64,000 nucleotides of DNA from Lutibacter citreus (GCF_003260195.1 NZ_QEIH01000005.1:186001-250000), one strand, 5' to 3'. Positions 21,053 through 30,607 are shown, counted from the first letter of the stretch. Notes: generated from the sequence alone by a model not told the origin. Numbers and translations are program-made.

Positions 21053-22603
21053 ATGAAAAGTATTACGAGAATTTATTTAGTAATCGCAATTTTAATAGTT
21101 AGTTTTTCTGCTGTTGCACAAGTTAGCGTATCTAACATTTTTAGTAGCCATATGGTGTTGCAAAGAAATCAGCAAAATCCAATTTGGGGGACAGCAAGTG
21201 TTGGTGAAAAAGTAACCATAACTATTGATACCCAAAAACATAAAACAATTACAGACAAAAACGGTAATTGGAAAGTGAAATTGAACCCATTAAAAGTTGG
21301 AGGTCCATATAAATTGACAGTTAAAGGGAAGAATAAAATTACTTTTGATGATATATTGGTTGGTGAAGTGTGGATTTGTACAGGTCAATCTAATATGCAA
21401 TGGAGTGTAATAAATTCTAATCATTCAGATTTAGAAATAGCATCAGCCAATTATCCAAATATACGCTTGTTTAGTGTTCCTTTAACTGGGAATCCTGAAA
21501 TTCAAACTAAAATTGCAGATACTTCTTGGGTTGCGTGTACACCAAAAAACATTCCTGAATTTTCTGCGGCAGGTTATTTCTTCGGAAGAAAATTACATCA
21601 AACTTTAGGAGTACCTATTGGATTAATTAATGCTTCTTGGGGAGCATCATCATTAGAAACTTGGATTTCTCGTGAAGCATTAGAAGCTTCAGGGAAGCAC
21701 AATGAATTATTAGAAGATTGGGATATAGCAGCTAGTGAATTCACCGATGAAAAATTAGTTGAAGTAACTAAAGCTTATGAAGAATGGGAAGCCGCAGGGA
21801 AACCTGGAGCAAAAATGCGTCCACCTCGTGATATTAGAATTGCTCAAAACAGACCTGCAAACGCTTTTAATGGAGTTATAAATCCAATTGTTGGATTTGG
21901 AATAAAAGGTGCAATATGGTGTCAAGGAGAAAGTAATTTAGGAAGAGGTTACCAATATAGAAGTTTATTTCCTTTACTTATAAATTCTTGGAGAACGTTA
22001 TGGAATCAAGGGGATTTCCCATTTTATTGGATTCAGTTAGCTAGTATGAAAGAACCAGACAAAGAACCAACTTCAAGTAGTTGGGCAGAGTTAAGAGAAT
22101 CACAAACCAAAACACTTTCATTACCAAATACAGGGGAAGTTGTTACTATGGATTTAGGAGAAGGTCGTGATATTCATTATAGAAATAAACAACCAGTTGG
22201 AAACCGCTTAGCACGTTTGGCACTAACAAAAGAGTATGGTTATAAATTTGCAAGTGAAAGCCCTAGATATGAGTCTATTAAAATTAAAGGCAATACGATT
22301 ATCATTACTTTTAATCATATTGATGAAGGTTTGTATGCTGCTGACTTTGAAACTGTAAAAGGTTTTGCAATTGCAGGATTTGATAAAAAGTTTGTTTGGG
22401 CAAAAGCAAAAATTATAGATAAAAACAAAATTGAAATTTCATCAGAAAAAATAATAAATCCAATTGCTGTAAGATATGCTTGGTCTAACAATCCTAAAGC
22501 AAATTTATTTGATAGAAATGGATTACCAGTAACAGGTTTTAGAACAGATAAGTGGAAATTACAATCTCAAGATAGAAAAAAAGCATATAGACGTTATAAA
22601 TAA
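21053..22603 (+). CDS. Sialate O-acetylesterase-like (SASA) carbohydrate esterase (second copy)
   Basis: A 516-aa exported esterase paralogous to the gene at 16694. Signal peptide to about residue 23 (VAQ), HMVLQR at 33-38, catalytic S113 in TGQSNM, and AIWCQGESN as second block. It carries an insertion (about residues 205-260, with a KPGAKMRPPRD stretch) that the first copy lacks. The C-terminus is very basic (RKKAYRRYK). The phosphoesterase frame follows immediately after the stop codon. Confidence 0.88.
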   Translation: MKSITRIYLVIAILIVSFSAVAQVSVSNIFSSHMVLQRNQQNPIWGTASVGEKVTITIDTQKHKTITDKNGNWKVKLNPLKVGGPYKLTVKGKNKITFDDILVGEVWICTGQSNMQWSVINSNHSDLEIASANYPNIRLFSVPLTGNPEIQTKIADTSWVACTPKNIPEFSAAGYFFGRKLHQTLGVPIGLINASWGASSLETWISREALEASGKHNELLEDWDIAASEFTDEKLVEVTKAYEEWEAAGKPGAKMRPPRDIRIAQNRPANAFNGVINPIVGFGIKGAIWCQGESNLGRGYQYRSLFPLLINSWRTLWNQGDFPFYWIQLASMKEPDKEPTSSSWAELRESQTKTLSLPNTGEVVTMDLGEGRDIHYRNKQPVGNRLARLALTKEYGYKFASESPRYESIKIKGNTIIITFNHIDEGLYAADFETVKGFAIAGFDKKFVWAKAKIIDKNKIEISSEKIINPIAVRYAWSNNPKANLFDRNGLPVTGFRTDKWKLQSQDRKKAYRRYK

Positions 22604-22609
22604 TCAATT

Positions 22610-22726
22610 ATAAAAAAAACACTAACCATTATTTTAGTTTTAGCTATAAACCTTTTTTATGCTCAAAAAAAAGATGTTTTAGCTATTTCAGAAAAAAAGG
22701 CAGCAAAAAATAAAATTTGTTTTGCG
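22610..22726 (+). other. In-frame signal peptide region without ATG, upstream of the phosphoesterase
   Basis: Reading from 22610 in the frame of the phosphoesterase gives an open run of 39 codons: ATA, then KKTLTIILVLAINLFYAQ and KKD. This is a textbook signal peptide with the same AQ cleavage site as its neighbours. The codon where ATG is expected is ATA at 22610 (ATT at 22607 precedes it). Either a start mutation has occurred, a rare AUU/AUA start is used, or translation continues from the upstream esterase, whose stop is only 6 bases away. Confidence 0.6.
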
Positions 22727-24403
22727 TTGTACACCGTAAACGATAATACGATGAAAATGACAGCTCAGTTTTATCCTATTAAAAATTATGATCCATTTAG
22801 AGCAACACTTCAAATTAAAAAGAATTTAAAATGGGAAAATGTTCAAGAGGCTGAAATTAATTATCCAGGGTATACTGCTCATTTCAGAATTGAGGGTTGG
22901 GATGATTCTAAAGAAACGGAGTACAGAGTTGTATATAAAAAGAATCAATTTTACACAGGGATAATTCGTCAAAATCCTATAAATAAGGATGAATTGGTAA
23001 TGGCAGCTTTTTCGTGTTGGTCTATTTATGAAAGACACGGAGGTCAAGAACCAGAAACTGATATTGTAGATAATTTAAAAAAGTTAAAACCAGATGTATT
23101 GTTTTTTGCAGGAGATCAGGTTTATGACCATAGTGAACATTACAAGTATTGGTTAAAATTTGGAGAGTCGTTTGGTGAGATTATTAGTAATACACCTACA
23201 ATTACAATTCCAGATGATCATGATGTTGGTCACGGAAATCTTTGGGGAGATGGTGGTAGAAAATCAGAAACTAGAGATGGTAATTATGGCGGTTATTATA
23301 TGCCAGTTTCTTATCTTAAAGAAATTGAACGTGCACAAACTTGGCATTTACCAGACCCTTATGATCCAACACCAATAGAACAGGGAATAGGAGTTTATTA
23401 TACCAATTTAACTTGGGGTGGGGTAAGTTTTGCTATTGTTGAAGATAGAAAATTTAAGTCTGGGCCAAAAAGAGTTTTAGAAGGTAAACGATATAAGGAT
23501 ACGCATAATATGGATGTTTTAGAAGCAACCTTATTAGGAAAACGTCAACTTGATTTTTTAGAAGATTGGACAACAAATTGGAAAGGTGCTGAAATGAAAG
23601 CGGTGTTATCTCAAACTATTTTTACAAATTTAGCTACACATTCACCAACAATAGAGAAAAAACAAAAATACAGTGTAGATTCTAATGGATGGCCACAAGC
23701 AGGAAGAAATAAAGCCTTAAATGTTATTAGAAAAAGTTTTTCGTGTATGATTGCAGGAGACCAACATTTAGGTTCAGTAGTACATCACGGTATTGAAGAT
23801 TGGAACAATGCAGGTTATTCATTTGCTGTGCCAGCTGCGGCTAATTATTGGATGCGTTGGTGGAACCCTGATAAACCTGGTAAAAACCATATAAAAGGGA
23901 CACCAAATTATACGGGTGAGTATAAGGACGCTTTTCATAATAAGATTACAGTACACGCAGTTGCAAATCCTACACACAAAGATAATAATCCTAAAAATGA
24001 TTTGTTAAAAGGAAGAGCTGCAGGTTACGGAATTATTAAATTTAACAAACCAAAACGTGCCATTACTTTTGAATGTTGGGAGCGAAATGTAGATATGTTT
24101 GCTGAAGGAAGTAAACCTTATAATGGATGGCCAATAACTTTTTCTCAATTGGATAACTTCAAGTTAAAGGATGCATATGAATTACCAACATTGAAAATTT
24201 CAGAAGTAAATCAAGTTGTTACCGTTAGAAACGATTACACCAAAGAGGTTATTTCTTCATTAAGAATTAATGGAAATGAATATAAGCCTAACGTAATGTA
24301 TCCGGGTTCTTACACTATTGAAGTTGGAGAAGGTAAAAACTTAAAACGCTTTTTTGAAGTTGAAGCAGTAAAATATAATAAGAAGAAGTTAATAATAAAT
24401 TAG
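22727..24403 (+). CDS. PhoD-like metallophosphoesterase, signal peptide displaced
   Basis: A 558-aa enzyme from the first ATG. A beta-sandwich N-domain (about 1-88) precedes a calcineurin-like metallophosphatase core: AAFSCWS near 93-99, AGDQVYDH at 128-135, PDDHD at 162-166 and a later AGDQHLG. This is the PhoD/alkaline phosphatase D superfamily, acting on phosphomonoesters or diesters. In this locus it may act on a substituted sugar, or have another role. From the ATG the protein has no export signal, but the 39 upstream codons supply one in frame, so the natural protein was probably about 597 aa and exported. The C-terminal 80 residues form a further beta domain. Confidence 0.8.
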   Translation: MYTVNDNTMKMTAQFYPIKNYDPFRATLQIKKNLKWENVQEAEINYPGYTAHFRIEGWDDSKETEYRVVYKKNQFYTGIIRQNPINKDELVMAAFSCWSIYERHGGQEPETDIVDNLKKLKPDVLFFAGDQVYDHSEHYKYWLKFGESFGEIISNTPTITIPDDHDVGHGNLWGDGGRKSETRDGNYGGYYMPVSYLKEIERAQTWHLPDPYDPTPIEQGIGVYYTNLTWGGVSFAIVEDRKFKSGPKRVLEGKRYKDTHNMDVLEATLLGKRQLDFLEDWTTNWKGAEMKAVLSQTIFTNLATHSPTIEKKQKYSVDSNGWPQAGRNKALNVIRKSFSCMIAGDQHLGSVVHHGIEDWNNAGYSFAVPAAANYWMRWWNPDKPGKNHIKGTPNYTGEYKDAFHNKITVHAVANPTHKDNNPKNDLLKGRAAGYGIIKFNKPKRAITFECWERNVDMFAEGSKPYNGWPITFSQLDNFKLKDAYELPTLKISEVNQVVTVRNDYTKEVISSLRINGNEYKPNVMYPGSYTIEVGEGKNLKRFFEVEAVKYNKKKLIIN

Positions 24404-24440
24404 GTCATAATATTATTTTAGGTATAATATATAAATTCGT

Positions 24441-25094
24441 AAAAATGTCACATTCTTTTCTATAATAAATGATGGTTTGTTTTATGGTACTGAAGTTGGA
24501 AATCAGGGTTATGGTACTTGTACCCACGTTTGGGGATATGTTCAGGCTATGTGTCAAAATGGTTATGAATATGCAGCATCTTCGTTAATGATGTGGCAAG
24601 ATATGCCATATCATTCATTGTCTCATATTTGGTATATGCACAATAATAGATATATAGGATCTAAAAGAAATCCTTGGTGTATAATTGAATGGGGTTTACA
24701 TTATTCAAGATCAATGGCAAGTTATGGTCATTTTATTGAAGCAAGTGGATTTGAATACCATGGTCCTAAAGGTTATATGGCATTTTCACCTAAAATTACT
24801 CCTTGGAATTTCAAAGCTCCATTTACCGCTGCAGAAGGTTGGGGTACTTTTGAGCAAATTCAGAAGAAAGGAAAACAGCGTAATAACATTCAGGTTAATT
24901 ATGGAAAATTAAGTTTAAAAACTTGTGCTTTTGATGCAGTGAATGAGAGAAAAATAACAAAACTGAATGTATCTATTAATGGTGGAGAAGCGAAAAATGT
25001 TTCATTCATTCAAAATAAAAATCGACTAACTATAGTGTTTAAAGATAAAATAATAATCCCAGAAGAATCATTATTAATGGTTGAATTAAAATAA
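24441..25094 (+). pseudogene. GH116-like remnant, 5'-truncated and internally deleted
   Basis: The open frame after the stop at 24438-24440 has no ATG; the first usable start is TTG at 24477. Its start (NDGLFYGTEVGNQGYGTCTH) matches residues about 410-430 of the next gene. From QNGYEYAASS on it matches that gene from about residue 740 to the C-terminus: both share RNPW, HYSR, SGFEYxGPKG, ITPxNFK and AEGWG. So about 400 N-terminal residues and about 300 central residues, including the region of acid/base D654, are missing. It is a decayed tandem paralogue, ending 7 bases before the intact gene. Confidence 0.82.
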
Positions 25095-25101
25095 ATAAAT
25101 T

Positions 25102-27849
25102 ATGAAAAATAAAATTGGTTTTAGTATTTCAACTTTTTATAAAACTGCATTCTTAATTTTGTTTGTATCTATTCAATGTTATTGTCAAGAAAAAAAAGGA
25201 GAACCTTATATTCCATTAGATAAAAATCTTAGCGAAGAGTATGTTCAATCTTTAACAAAAAGAGGAGAGCGTAAGGTATATTCAGGAAAAGAACTAAAAT
25301 ATATAGGGATGCCTTGTGGTGGTATTGGAGCTGGACAGGTTGAAATTACAGGGCAGGGAGTATTAAATTTCACAGAGTCTATTTATAATAAAATGCAACA
25401 GCCTAATGGAGGGCATGGTCTTTCTACGGGATATCAATATTTGAATCCAACAATACCTGTTTCCAAAATTGAAAATGGATTTGAAATAACTATCAAAGCT
25501 AAAAACAAAAAAGCTATTCATAACAAGTTAAATAGTGATGATTTTGATGACATTCAATTTATTGGTGAATATCCTATGGCTCAAATTTATTATCAAAAAA
25601 AGCAGTCAAAACTTCCTATATCTATACAAGGAAAGGTTTTTTCTCCTTTTATACCTCTTTCAGTAAGAAAATCAACCAATCCTATTGTAGTGTTTCATTA
25701 TTCTTTGAAGAATACTAGCAATACCAATCAAGAAGTAACTTTAAGCAACAATCTTAAGAATATAAAATTTAATAGTGAAGGAAACATAGAATATGTAAAT
25801 AAAGCATTTAAATATAAGGAGTTAAGTGGAGTTTCTATGGGTATGGTGACAACAGACACTACTATGGCTGTATTAAAACATCCTCAGTTAGGTGGATTTT
25901 CAATAGCTGTTTTAGATAAGAATGCTAATTTATTTTTAAATGAATCCAATATAAAAGCAAAGGATGGAGTTTCAGAAAAAACATTAGAACCTATAAAAGG
26001 GAGCATAAGTTCCACAATTAATTTAAAACCTGGCCAAACAAAAGAATTAACGTTTATGGTTTCGTGGTATTTTCCTAATTATTATGAAAATGGTAGGCGC
26101 TATAAAATTGCTAAAAGTTTAGCTCCTGGTTGGGTTGGACACGTTTATAATAATTGGTATAGTAATTCTTTTGATGTAGTGAAATATGTTGGCATGAATT
26201 TTAATGAATTATATACAGAAACAGAAGAATTTAGAAATACATTTCACGATTCTTCATTGCCATATTGGTTATTAAATAGAGTTTCTATGCCTCTTTCTAC
26301 ACTTGCAGCAGGTAATATTGCAATATGGAAGAATGGTAGGTTGTTTGGTTATGAAGGTGTTGGTTTTTGTCAAGGTACTTGTGGGCACGTTTATAATTTT
26401 GTAACAACTTTTGCATATTTATTTCCAGAATTAGAAAGGTCAGTTCGTTTAAAACAAGATTTTAGTAGTGAAGGAGCATACAGTGCTTATAGTAAAAGTG
26501 GACGAATTAATTTTAGAGGGTACGGAGCGAATCATCCGGAATATAAACATAGTTACGCTTCTGATGCACAGAGCGGATATATATTAAAAGCCTACCGCGA
26601 ACATTTAATGTCTTCGGATAATACATTTTTAGATGCTGTTTGGGAGCAGGTAAAAGGTGCGATAGGTTATCATATTTATAAAGATGGGGCCGAAATAGGA
26701 CTTGAACCTAATGGTGTTTTAGAAGGAATACAAACTTTTTGGGACCCAATGTGGTATGGGCCAAACCCTTATAATAATACCTTGTATTTAGCAGCTTTAA
26801 GAGCATCTGAGGAAATGGCAAAAATTAAGGGAGAATATAAATTAGCAAAAAGTTATAGAAATTTATTTGAAAAAGGCCAAGCTTATATGAATGATAAATT
26901 ATGGAATGGAGAATTCTATTTTCATTTATATCCAAATGGTTTTAAAGCAAAACAAGCTTCAAATGGTTTTATTCCAATAGAGAACGCAGAGATCAATGCA
27001 CAAAATTTCATTGAAAATTTTAATAATGGTGGGGAGCTATATTATGAAGGTGGTGCTTGCGATGCACAGCAGTTATTCGGTCAAAACTGGGCAAATCAAT
27101 TAGGTTTAGGATATATTCTTCCAAAAGAAAATTGTAGTAAGGCTGTAAAAAGCATATTTAAGTATAATTGGACACCAGATATTTCAACAGTTTATAATTA
27201 TCAGAAACCACATGCCCGAACTTTAGCTACTAAAGGTGAAGCAGCTATGGTAAATGGGAGTTGGCCCCATAAAAAAGCACAATCATTTGAAAATAACCAT
27301 GATAAATTTAATATTTGGTCTGGTTTAGAATATGAGGCTGCTTGTGATATGATTAATGAAGGTGATGTTAAGAATGGGCTTATTGTTATCCGCTCTATTC
27401 ATGATAGATATGATGGGGTTAAAAGGAATCCTTGGAACGAAGTAGAAGGGTCGGATCATTATTCTAGAGCTATGCAATCTTGGAATGTGCTTCGTTCTTT
27501 AAGTGGTTTTGAATATAATGGTCCAAAAGGTAAATTGGGGTATAATCCACGTATTACACCAGAAAATTTTAAAAGTTTTTTCTCTTCAGCTGAAGGTTGG
27601 GGAAGTATTATTCAAAAAAGGAATGGAGTATCCCAAACCAATAATATTGAAATTAAATATGGAAATTTGGATTTGAAAGAACTTTATCTAAATACGGGTG
27701 ATAATACAATTATTAAAGAGATAGTTATTAATTTGGATGGTAGAAGTCAAGAATTTAAATTTATCCAAGTTGAAAATAAAATTTCAATATCTTTTAATAA
27801 AAGAATAAAATTAGAAAAGAATCAAAAGTTGAACATAACCATTAATTAA
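25102..27849 (+). CDS. GH116-family glycoside hydrolase
   Basis: A 915-aa exported enzyme related to GBA2-type beta-glucosidases. Signal peptide to about residue 29 (YCQ). The N-terminal beta-sandwich domain starts with GMPCGGIGAGQVEITGQG (69-86), the GH116 signature region. An alpha/alpha-barrel domain covers about 380-800. D654 in GGACDAQ aligns with the family's acid/base aspartate (compare SDQ-x-x-GQW in GBA2), followed by GQNWANQLGLG. I could not place the nucleophile with confidence. A short beta domain closes the protein. GH116 members cleave beta-glucosides or beta-xylosides; in this locus another sugar is possible. Confidence 0.78.
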   Translation: MKNKIGFSISTFYKTAFLILFVSIQCYCQEKKGEPYIPLDKNLSEEYVQSLTKRGERKVYSGKELKYIGMPCGGIGAGQVEITGQGVLNFTESIYNKMQQPNGGHGLSTGYQYLNPTIPVSKIENGFEITIKAKNKKAIHNKLNSDDFDDIQFIGEYPMAQIYYQKKQSKLPISIQGKVFSPFIPLSVRKSTNPIVVFHYSLKNTSNTNQEVTLSNNLKNIKFNSEGNIEYVNKAFKYKELSGVSMGMVTTDTTMAVLKHPQLGGFSIAVLDKNANLFLNESNIKAKDGVSEKTLEPIKGSISSTINLKPGQTKELTFMVSWYFPNYYENGRRYKIAKSLAPGWVGHVYNNWYSNSFDVVKYVGMNFNELYTETEEFRNTFHDSSLPYWLLNRVSMPLSTLAAGNIAIWKNGRLFGYEGVGFCQGTCGHVYNFVTTFAYLFPELERSVRLKQDFSSEGAYSAYSKSGRINFRGYGANHPEYKHSYASDAQSGYILKAYREHLMSSDNTFLDAVWEQVKGAIGYHIYKDGAEIGLEPNGVLEGIQTFWDPMWYGPNPYNNTLYLAALRASEEMAKIKGEYKLAKSYRNLFEKGQAYMNDKLWNGEFYFHLYPNGFKAKQASNGFIPIENAEINAQNFIENFNNGGELYYEGGACDAQQLFGQNWANQLGLGYILPKENCSKAVKSIFKYNWTPDISTVYNYQKPHARTLATKGEAAMVNGSWPHKKAQSFENNHDKFNIWSGLEYEAACDMINEGDVKNGLIVIRSIHDRYDGVKRNPWNEVEGSDHYSRAMQSWNVLRSLSGFEYNGPKGKLGYNPRITPENFKSFFSSAEGWGSIIQKRNGVSQTNNIEIKYGNLDLKELYLNTGDNTIIKEIVINLDGRSQEFKFIQVENKISISFNKRIKLEKNQKLNITIN

Positions 27850-27890
27850 GAATAAAACTGATGAGAGAAATATTATTAAAAGTATTAAGT

Positions 27891-28883
27891 ATGAAAGCAA
27901 AAATATTACTGTTATTTGTATTGTCTGTTCTATTAGTTCAATGTAAACATAAGACAGCTATAAAAGTATTAATTCCAAAGCAGGAAAATAAATTTGTGGA
28001 GGTGTACCAACCAAAGGGAGATAATTTTTTTGGTCCAGATACAAAGTTTCTCAAAGAAGGACAATGGTATGAAAGATGGGTGCCAAATGATCATACTTTT
28101 GTGAAAGCAGAAGATGGTAAATGGCATATATTTGGAATAACGCATCCGTATGTTGATCCAAAACTTGGAAATGTTCATGATGGTGAATATGCTTCTTTTC
28201 ATGCAATATCCTCTAGTACAAATTTTAAAGAAACATTAAAAGAAGACCATTATTTAGACTTGCCCAAGATTCTTACGCCTAAACAACGCCCTGGAGAAAT
28301 TACGGCAAATCACGCTCCATATATTGTAAAAAAAGATGGTTTATATAATATGGTTTATGGTCATAGTCCAATACGATTAGCAACTTCACCAGATTTATAT
28401 AATTGGACTCCTAAAGGAAATTTATTTGAAGAAGAAAAAGGAGCAAGAGATCCAAATTTGTTATTTCATAAAGGAACTTATTACATCACTTATTGTTCAG
28501 AAAAGTGTGTAAGAATGAGAACTTCTAAAGATTTAATAAATTGGAGTGAAGCAAAAACGATTCTTGTAACTAATGAATTCGACCCAGAATCACCTTCAAT
28601 AATTTTTTATAATGATTCTTTTTATCTTTTTGTTTGTGCCTGGGAAAAAGGATCCTGGGATGGAATAATATTACAGGGTGCTTATACTCATAAAGCATAC
28701 GTTTATCTATCAGATGATTTAAATGATTTTGGGACGGATAATGAAAAAGAAATTACCATATTAAATGCACATGCTCCTGAAATTTTTAAAGATGAAAATG
28801 GGCAATGGTATATTTCAAGTGTAGTATATCCAAATGAAGGTGTAAATGTAGATAAATTGGAATGGGTTGAAAAAATAAAATAA
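27891..28883 (+). CDS. GH43-like five-bladed propeller lipoprotein
   Basis: A 330-aa lipoprotein when started at the ATG at 27891; an ATG at 27861 in the same frame would add ten residues before the signal peptide and spoil it. The lipobox LVQC ends at C18. The fold is a five-bladed propeller of the GH43/GH32 clan type: D67 (PNDHTF), D187 (GARDPNL) and E233 (DPESPS) occupy the places of base, pKa modulator and acid. Blade motifs such as YYITY and FYLFV recur. It could be an arabinofuranosidase-like, galactosidase-like or anhydrogalactosidase-like exo-enzyme. It lies between the GH116 and GH117 genes. Confidence 0.72.
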   Translation: MKAKILLLFVLSVLLVQCKHKTAIKVLIPKQENKFVEVYQPKGDNFFGPDTKFLKEGQWYERWVPNDHTFVKAEDGKWHIFGITHPYVDPKLGNVHDGEYASFHAISSSTNFKETLKEDHYLDLPKILTPKQRPGEITANHAPYIVKKDGLYNMVYGHSPIRLATSPDLYNWTPKGNLFEEEKGARDPNLLFHKGTYYITYCSEKCVRMRTSKDLINWSEAKTILVTNEFDPESPSIIFYNDSFYLFVCAWEKGSWDGIILQGAYTHKAYVYLSDDLNDFGTDNEKEITILNAHAPEIFKDENGQWYISSVVYPNEGVNVDKLEWVEKIK

Positions 28884-28925
28884 TATTTATAATTCTAAAA
28901 ATAAAACGGTTAAGTTCAATTAAAT

Positions 28926-30203
28926 ATGAAAATAATTAAAAAATACTTATTTCTTTTAGGCTTTTTAACAACGCTAATGGCTGTTGGGCAAGTAAAAACA
29001 ACAAATGCTTTTCCTTATAATTTCCCTGAAGAAAAACCAAATATGCCGTTAAGTGCAGCAATGCAAAGAAACTATGATAATTATATGGGTATTAGGCCAG
29101 AAACTAATGAATTATATACTCAATTTAAATACACTAAACTTAAAGGTTTTGATTATAATGGGGGTGACGGAACCATATCACGTCGTGACCCTTCAAAAGT
29201 GATTTTTGCGAATGGTAAATATTACATTTGGTATACACACCGTAAAACTCCTGTTCCTCCTATAGGTCTTCATAGAGCCAAAGAGAGTAGTGAAACAATT
29301 CCTTCAGCAGATTGGGATTTATCTGATATTTATTATGCTACATCTGAAGATGGGTTTACTTGGAAAGAACAAGGAGTTGCCGTTCCTCGTCCTCCAAAAC
29401 CTCATGTTGGGCATCGTTCAGTTACAACAACTGATATTTTAGTATTTAAAGGTAAATATTATTTGTATTATCAAGGTTTTACAGAAGCTCCAGGTTTAAA
29501 TGGAGGAGATTATTGTCCTGTTGCAGTTTCATATGCAAATTCTCCTGATGGACCTTGGACTGCAACAAATAAAATAGTTATTCCTAACGGGAAACCTGGA
29601 GAGTGGGATCAACATTCTATACACGATCCATTTCCAATGGTTCATAATGGAAAAATTTATTTGTATTATAAATCTGATTTTGGAAAAAGCAAAACTACCG
29701 GAATGGTACGTATGCATGGGTTGGCGATTGCAGATGATCCATTAGGACCTTTTGAAAAACACCCTTTAAATCCAATTTTAAATTCAGGACATGAAACTAC
29801 ATTGTTCCCATTTAAGGAAGGTGTTGCGGCTTTTGCTATTAGAGATGGCAATGAAAGTAATACTATTCAATACGCAAAGGATTGGGTAAATTTTGAAATA
29901 GCATCAACTGTTGAAATGATGCCAGATGCAGCAGGGCCATTTATTCCTGATGCATTTACAAATACAAAAAAAGGAAGAGGAATTACTTGGGGAATATCAC
30001 ACTTTGCAAGACCTCATGGAGATTGGAATAGAAATCATATTATACTGCTACGTTTCGATTGCGATTTAAGTTTGGATGTTGAAGATAAAGCAATGAAAAA
30101 GCATCATATTATCCGTGAGTTTGAGACTATATTAAAACATGGTTTGTCTGGAAATCAAAAAAAGAGAATAGCTAAAGAAAATGAAAAATTAATGAGACAA
30201 TAA
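28926..30203 (+). CDS. GH117-family glycoside hydrolase (anhydro-galactosidase type)
   Basis: A 425-aa five-bladed propeller enzyme. GH117 founders release 3,6-anhydro-L-galactose from the non-reducing end of agar oligosaccharides. The family's domain-swapping N-terminal motif SxAxxR is present as SAAMQR at 43-48. Catalytic candidates are D88 (SRRDPS, base), D234 (IHDPFP) and H289-E290 (SGHETT); their spacing closely follows known members. Signal peptide to about residue 22 (VGQ). GH117 contains several clades, not all agar-active, so the sugar released is unsure. It is the last gene of the block and is followed by hairpins. Confidence 0.88.
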   Translation: MKIIKKYLFLLGFLTTLMAVGQVKTTNAFPYNFPEEKPNMPLSAAMQRNYDNYMGIRPETNELYTQFKYTKLKGFDYNGGDGTISRRDPSKVIFANGKYYIWYTHRKTPVPPIGLHRAKESSETIPSADWDLSDIYYATSEDGFTWKEQGVAVPRPPKPHVGHRSVTTTDILVFKGKYYLYYQGFTEAPGLNGGDYCPVAVSYANSPDGPWTATNKIVIPNGKPGEWDQHSIHDPFPMVHNGKIYLYYKSDFGKSKTTGMVRMHGLAIADDPLGPFEKHPLNPILNSGHETTLFPFKEGVAAFAIRDGNESNTIQYAKDWVNFEIASTVEMMPDAAGPFIPDAFTNTKKGRGITWGISHFARPHGDWNRNHIILLRFDCDLSLDVEDKAMKKHHIIREFETILKHGLSGNQKKRIAKENEKLMRQ

Positions 30204-30211
30204 ACCCTTTT

Positions 30212-30240
30212 AAAAGAAGATTAAAACTTTCTTCTCTTTT
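30212..30240 (+). terminator. Terminator-like hairpin after the GH117 gene
   Basis: AGAAGA (30215-30220) pairs with TCTTCT (30230-30235), with flanking A and T runs extending the stem. It begins 9 bases after the stop codon and should end the polysaccharide transcript. Confidence 0.5.
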
Positions 30241-30323
30241 CATTTAATATTCTATCTGAAATAATATTATTTAAGGCAGAGTATTCATTCTAAGATTTAA
30301 AATTTTATTTGATTAAATGTTTC

Positions 30324-30358
30324 AACAGTCTATCATTTTTTTATGGTAGGCTGTTGTT
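30324..30358. terminator. Second hairpin in the convergent gap
   Basis: A 12-bp inverted repeat with G-U pairs (AACAGTCTATCA at 30324-30335, TGGTAGGCTGTT at 30344-30355). It may terminate transcription from either side between GH117 and the kinase gene. The rest of 30,204-30,607 is AT-rich with no gene seen. Confidence 0.5.
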
Positions 30359-30607
30359 GTTTACATCAATTTAAAATGATTATTCAGTAGCCTTTTATTC
30401 TAATTTAATAAACTAACAATTAATCCCGTTACGGTTAAATTTCTTAAATTTAAATAGCACAGTAAAAAGTTATTATAGGCCAAGTAGATTTTTAAAAATA
30501 AAAGTTAATTAGTTGGAAGTTGGTTTTTAATAAAGAGCTTATTTTAGCTGTCAATTAAATTTGAGTTATTGTGGCACTACAATTTTATTATTAACAATTA
30601 AAAATAT

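Noticed and set aside
25102-27849. Loss of the GH116 catalytic nucleophile
   Set aside because: I first suspected a missing glutamate near residues 417-434, but I could not fix the nucleophile position without an alignment, so the claim was dropped.
27861-27890. Upstream ATG of the GH43-like gene as start
   Set aside because: It would place ten residues before a well-formed lipoprotein signal; the ATG at 27891 gives a proper lipobox position at C18.
1-30250. Insertion sequence as cause of the gene remnants
   Set aside because: No transposase fragments, terminal inverted repeats or target duplications were seen around 1904-2066 or 24,441-25,094.
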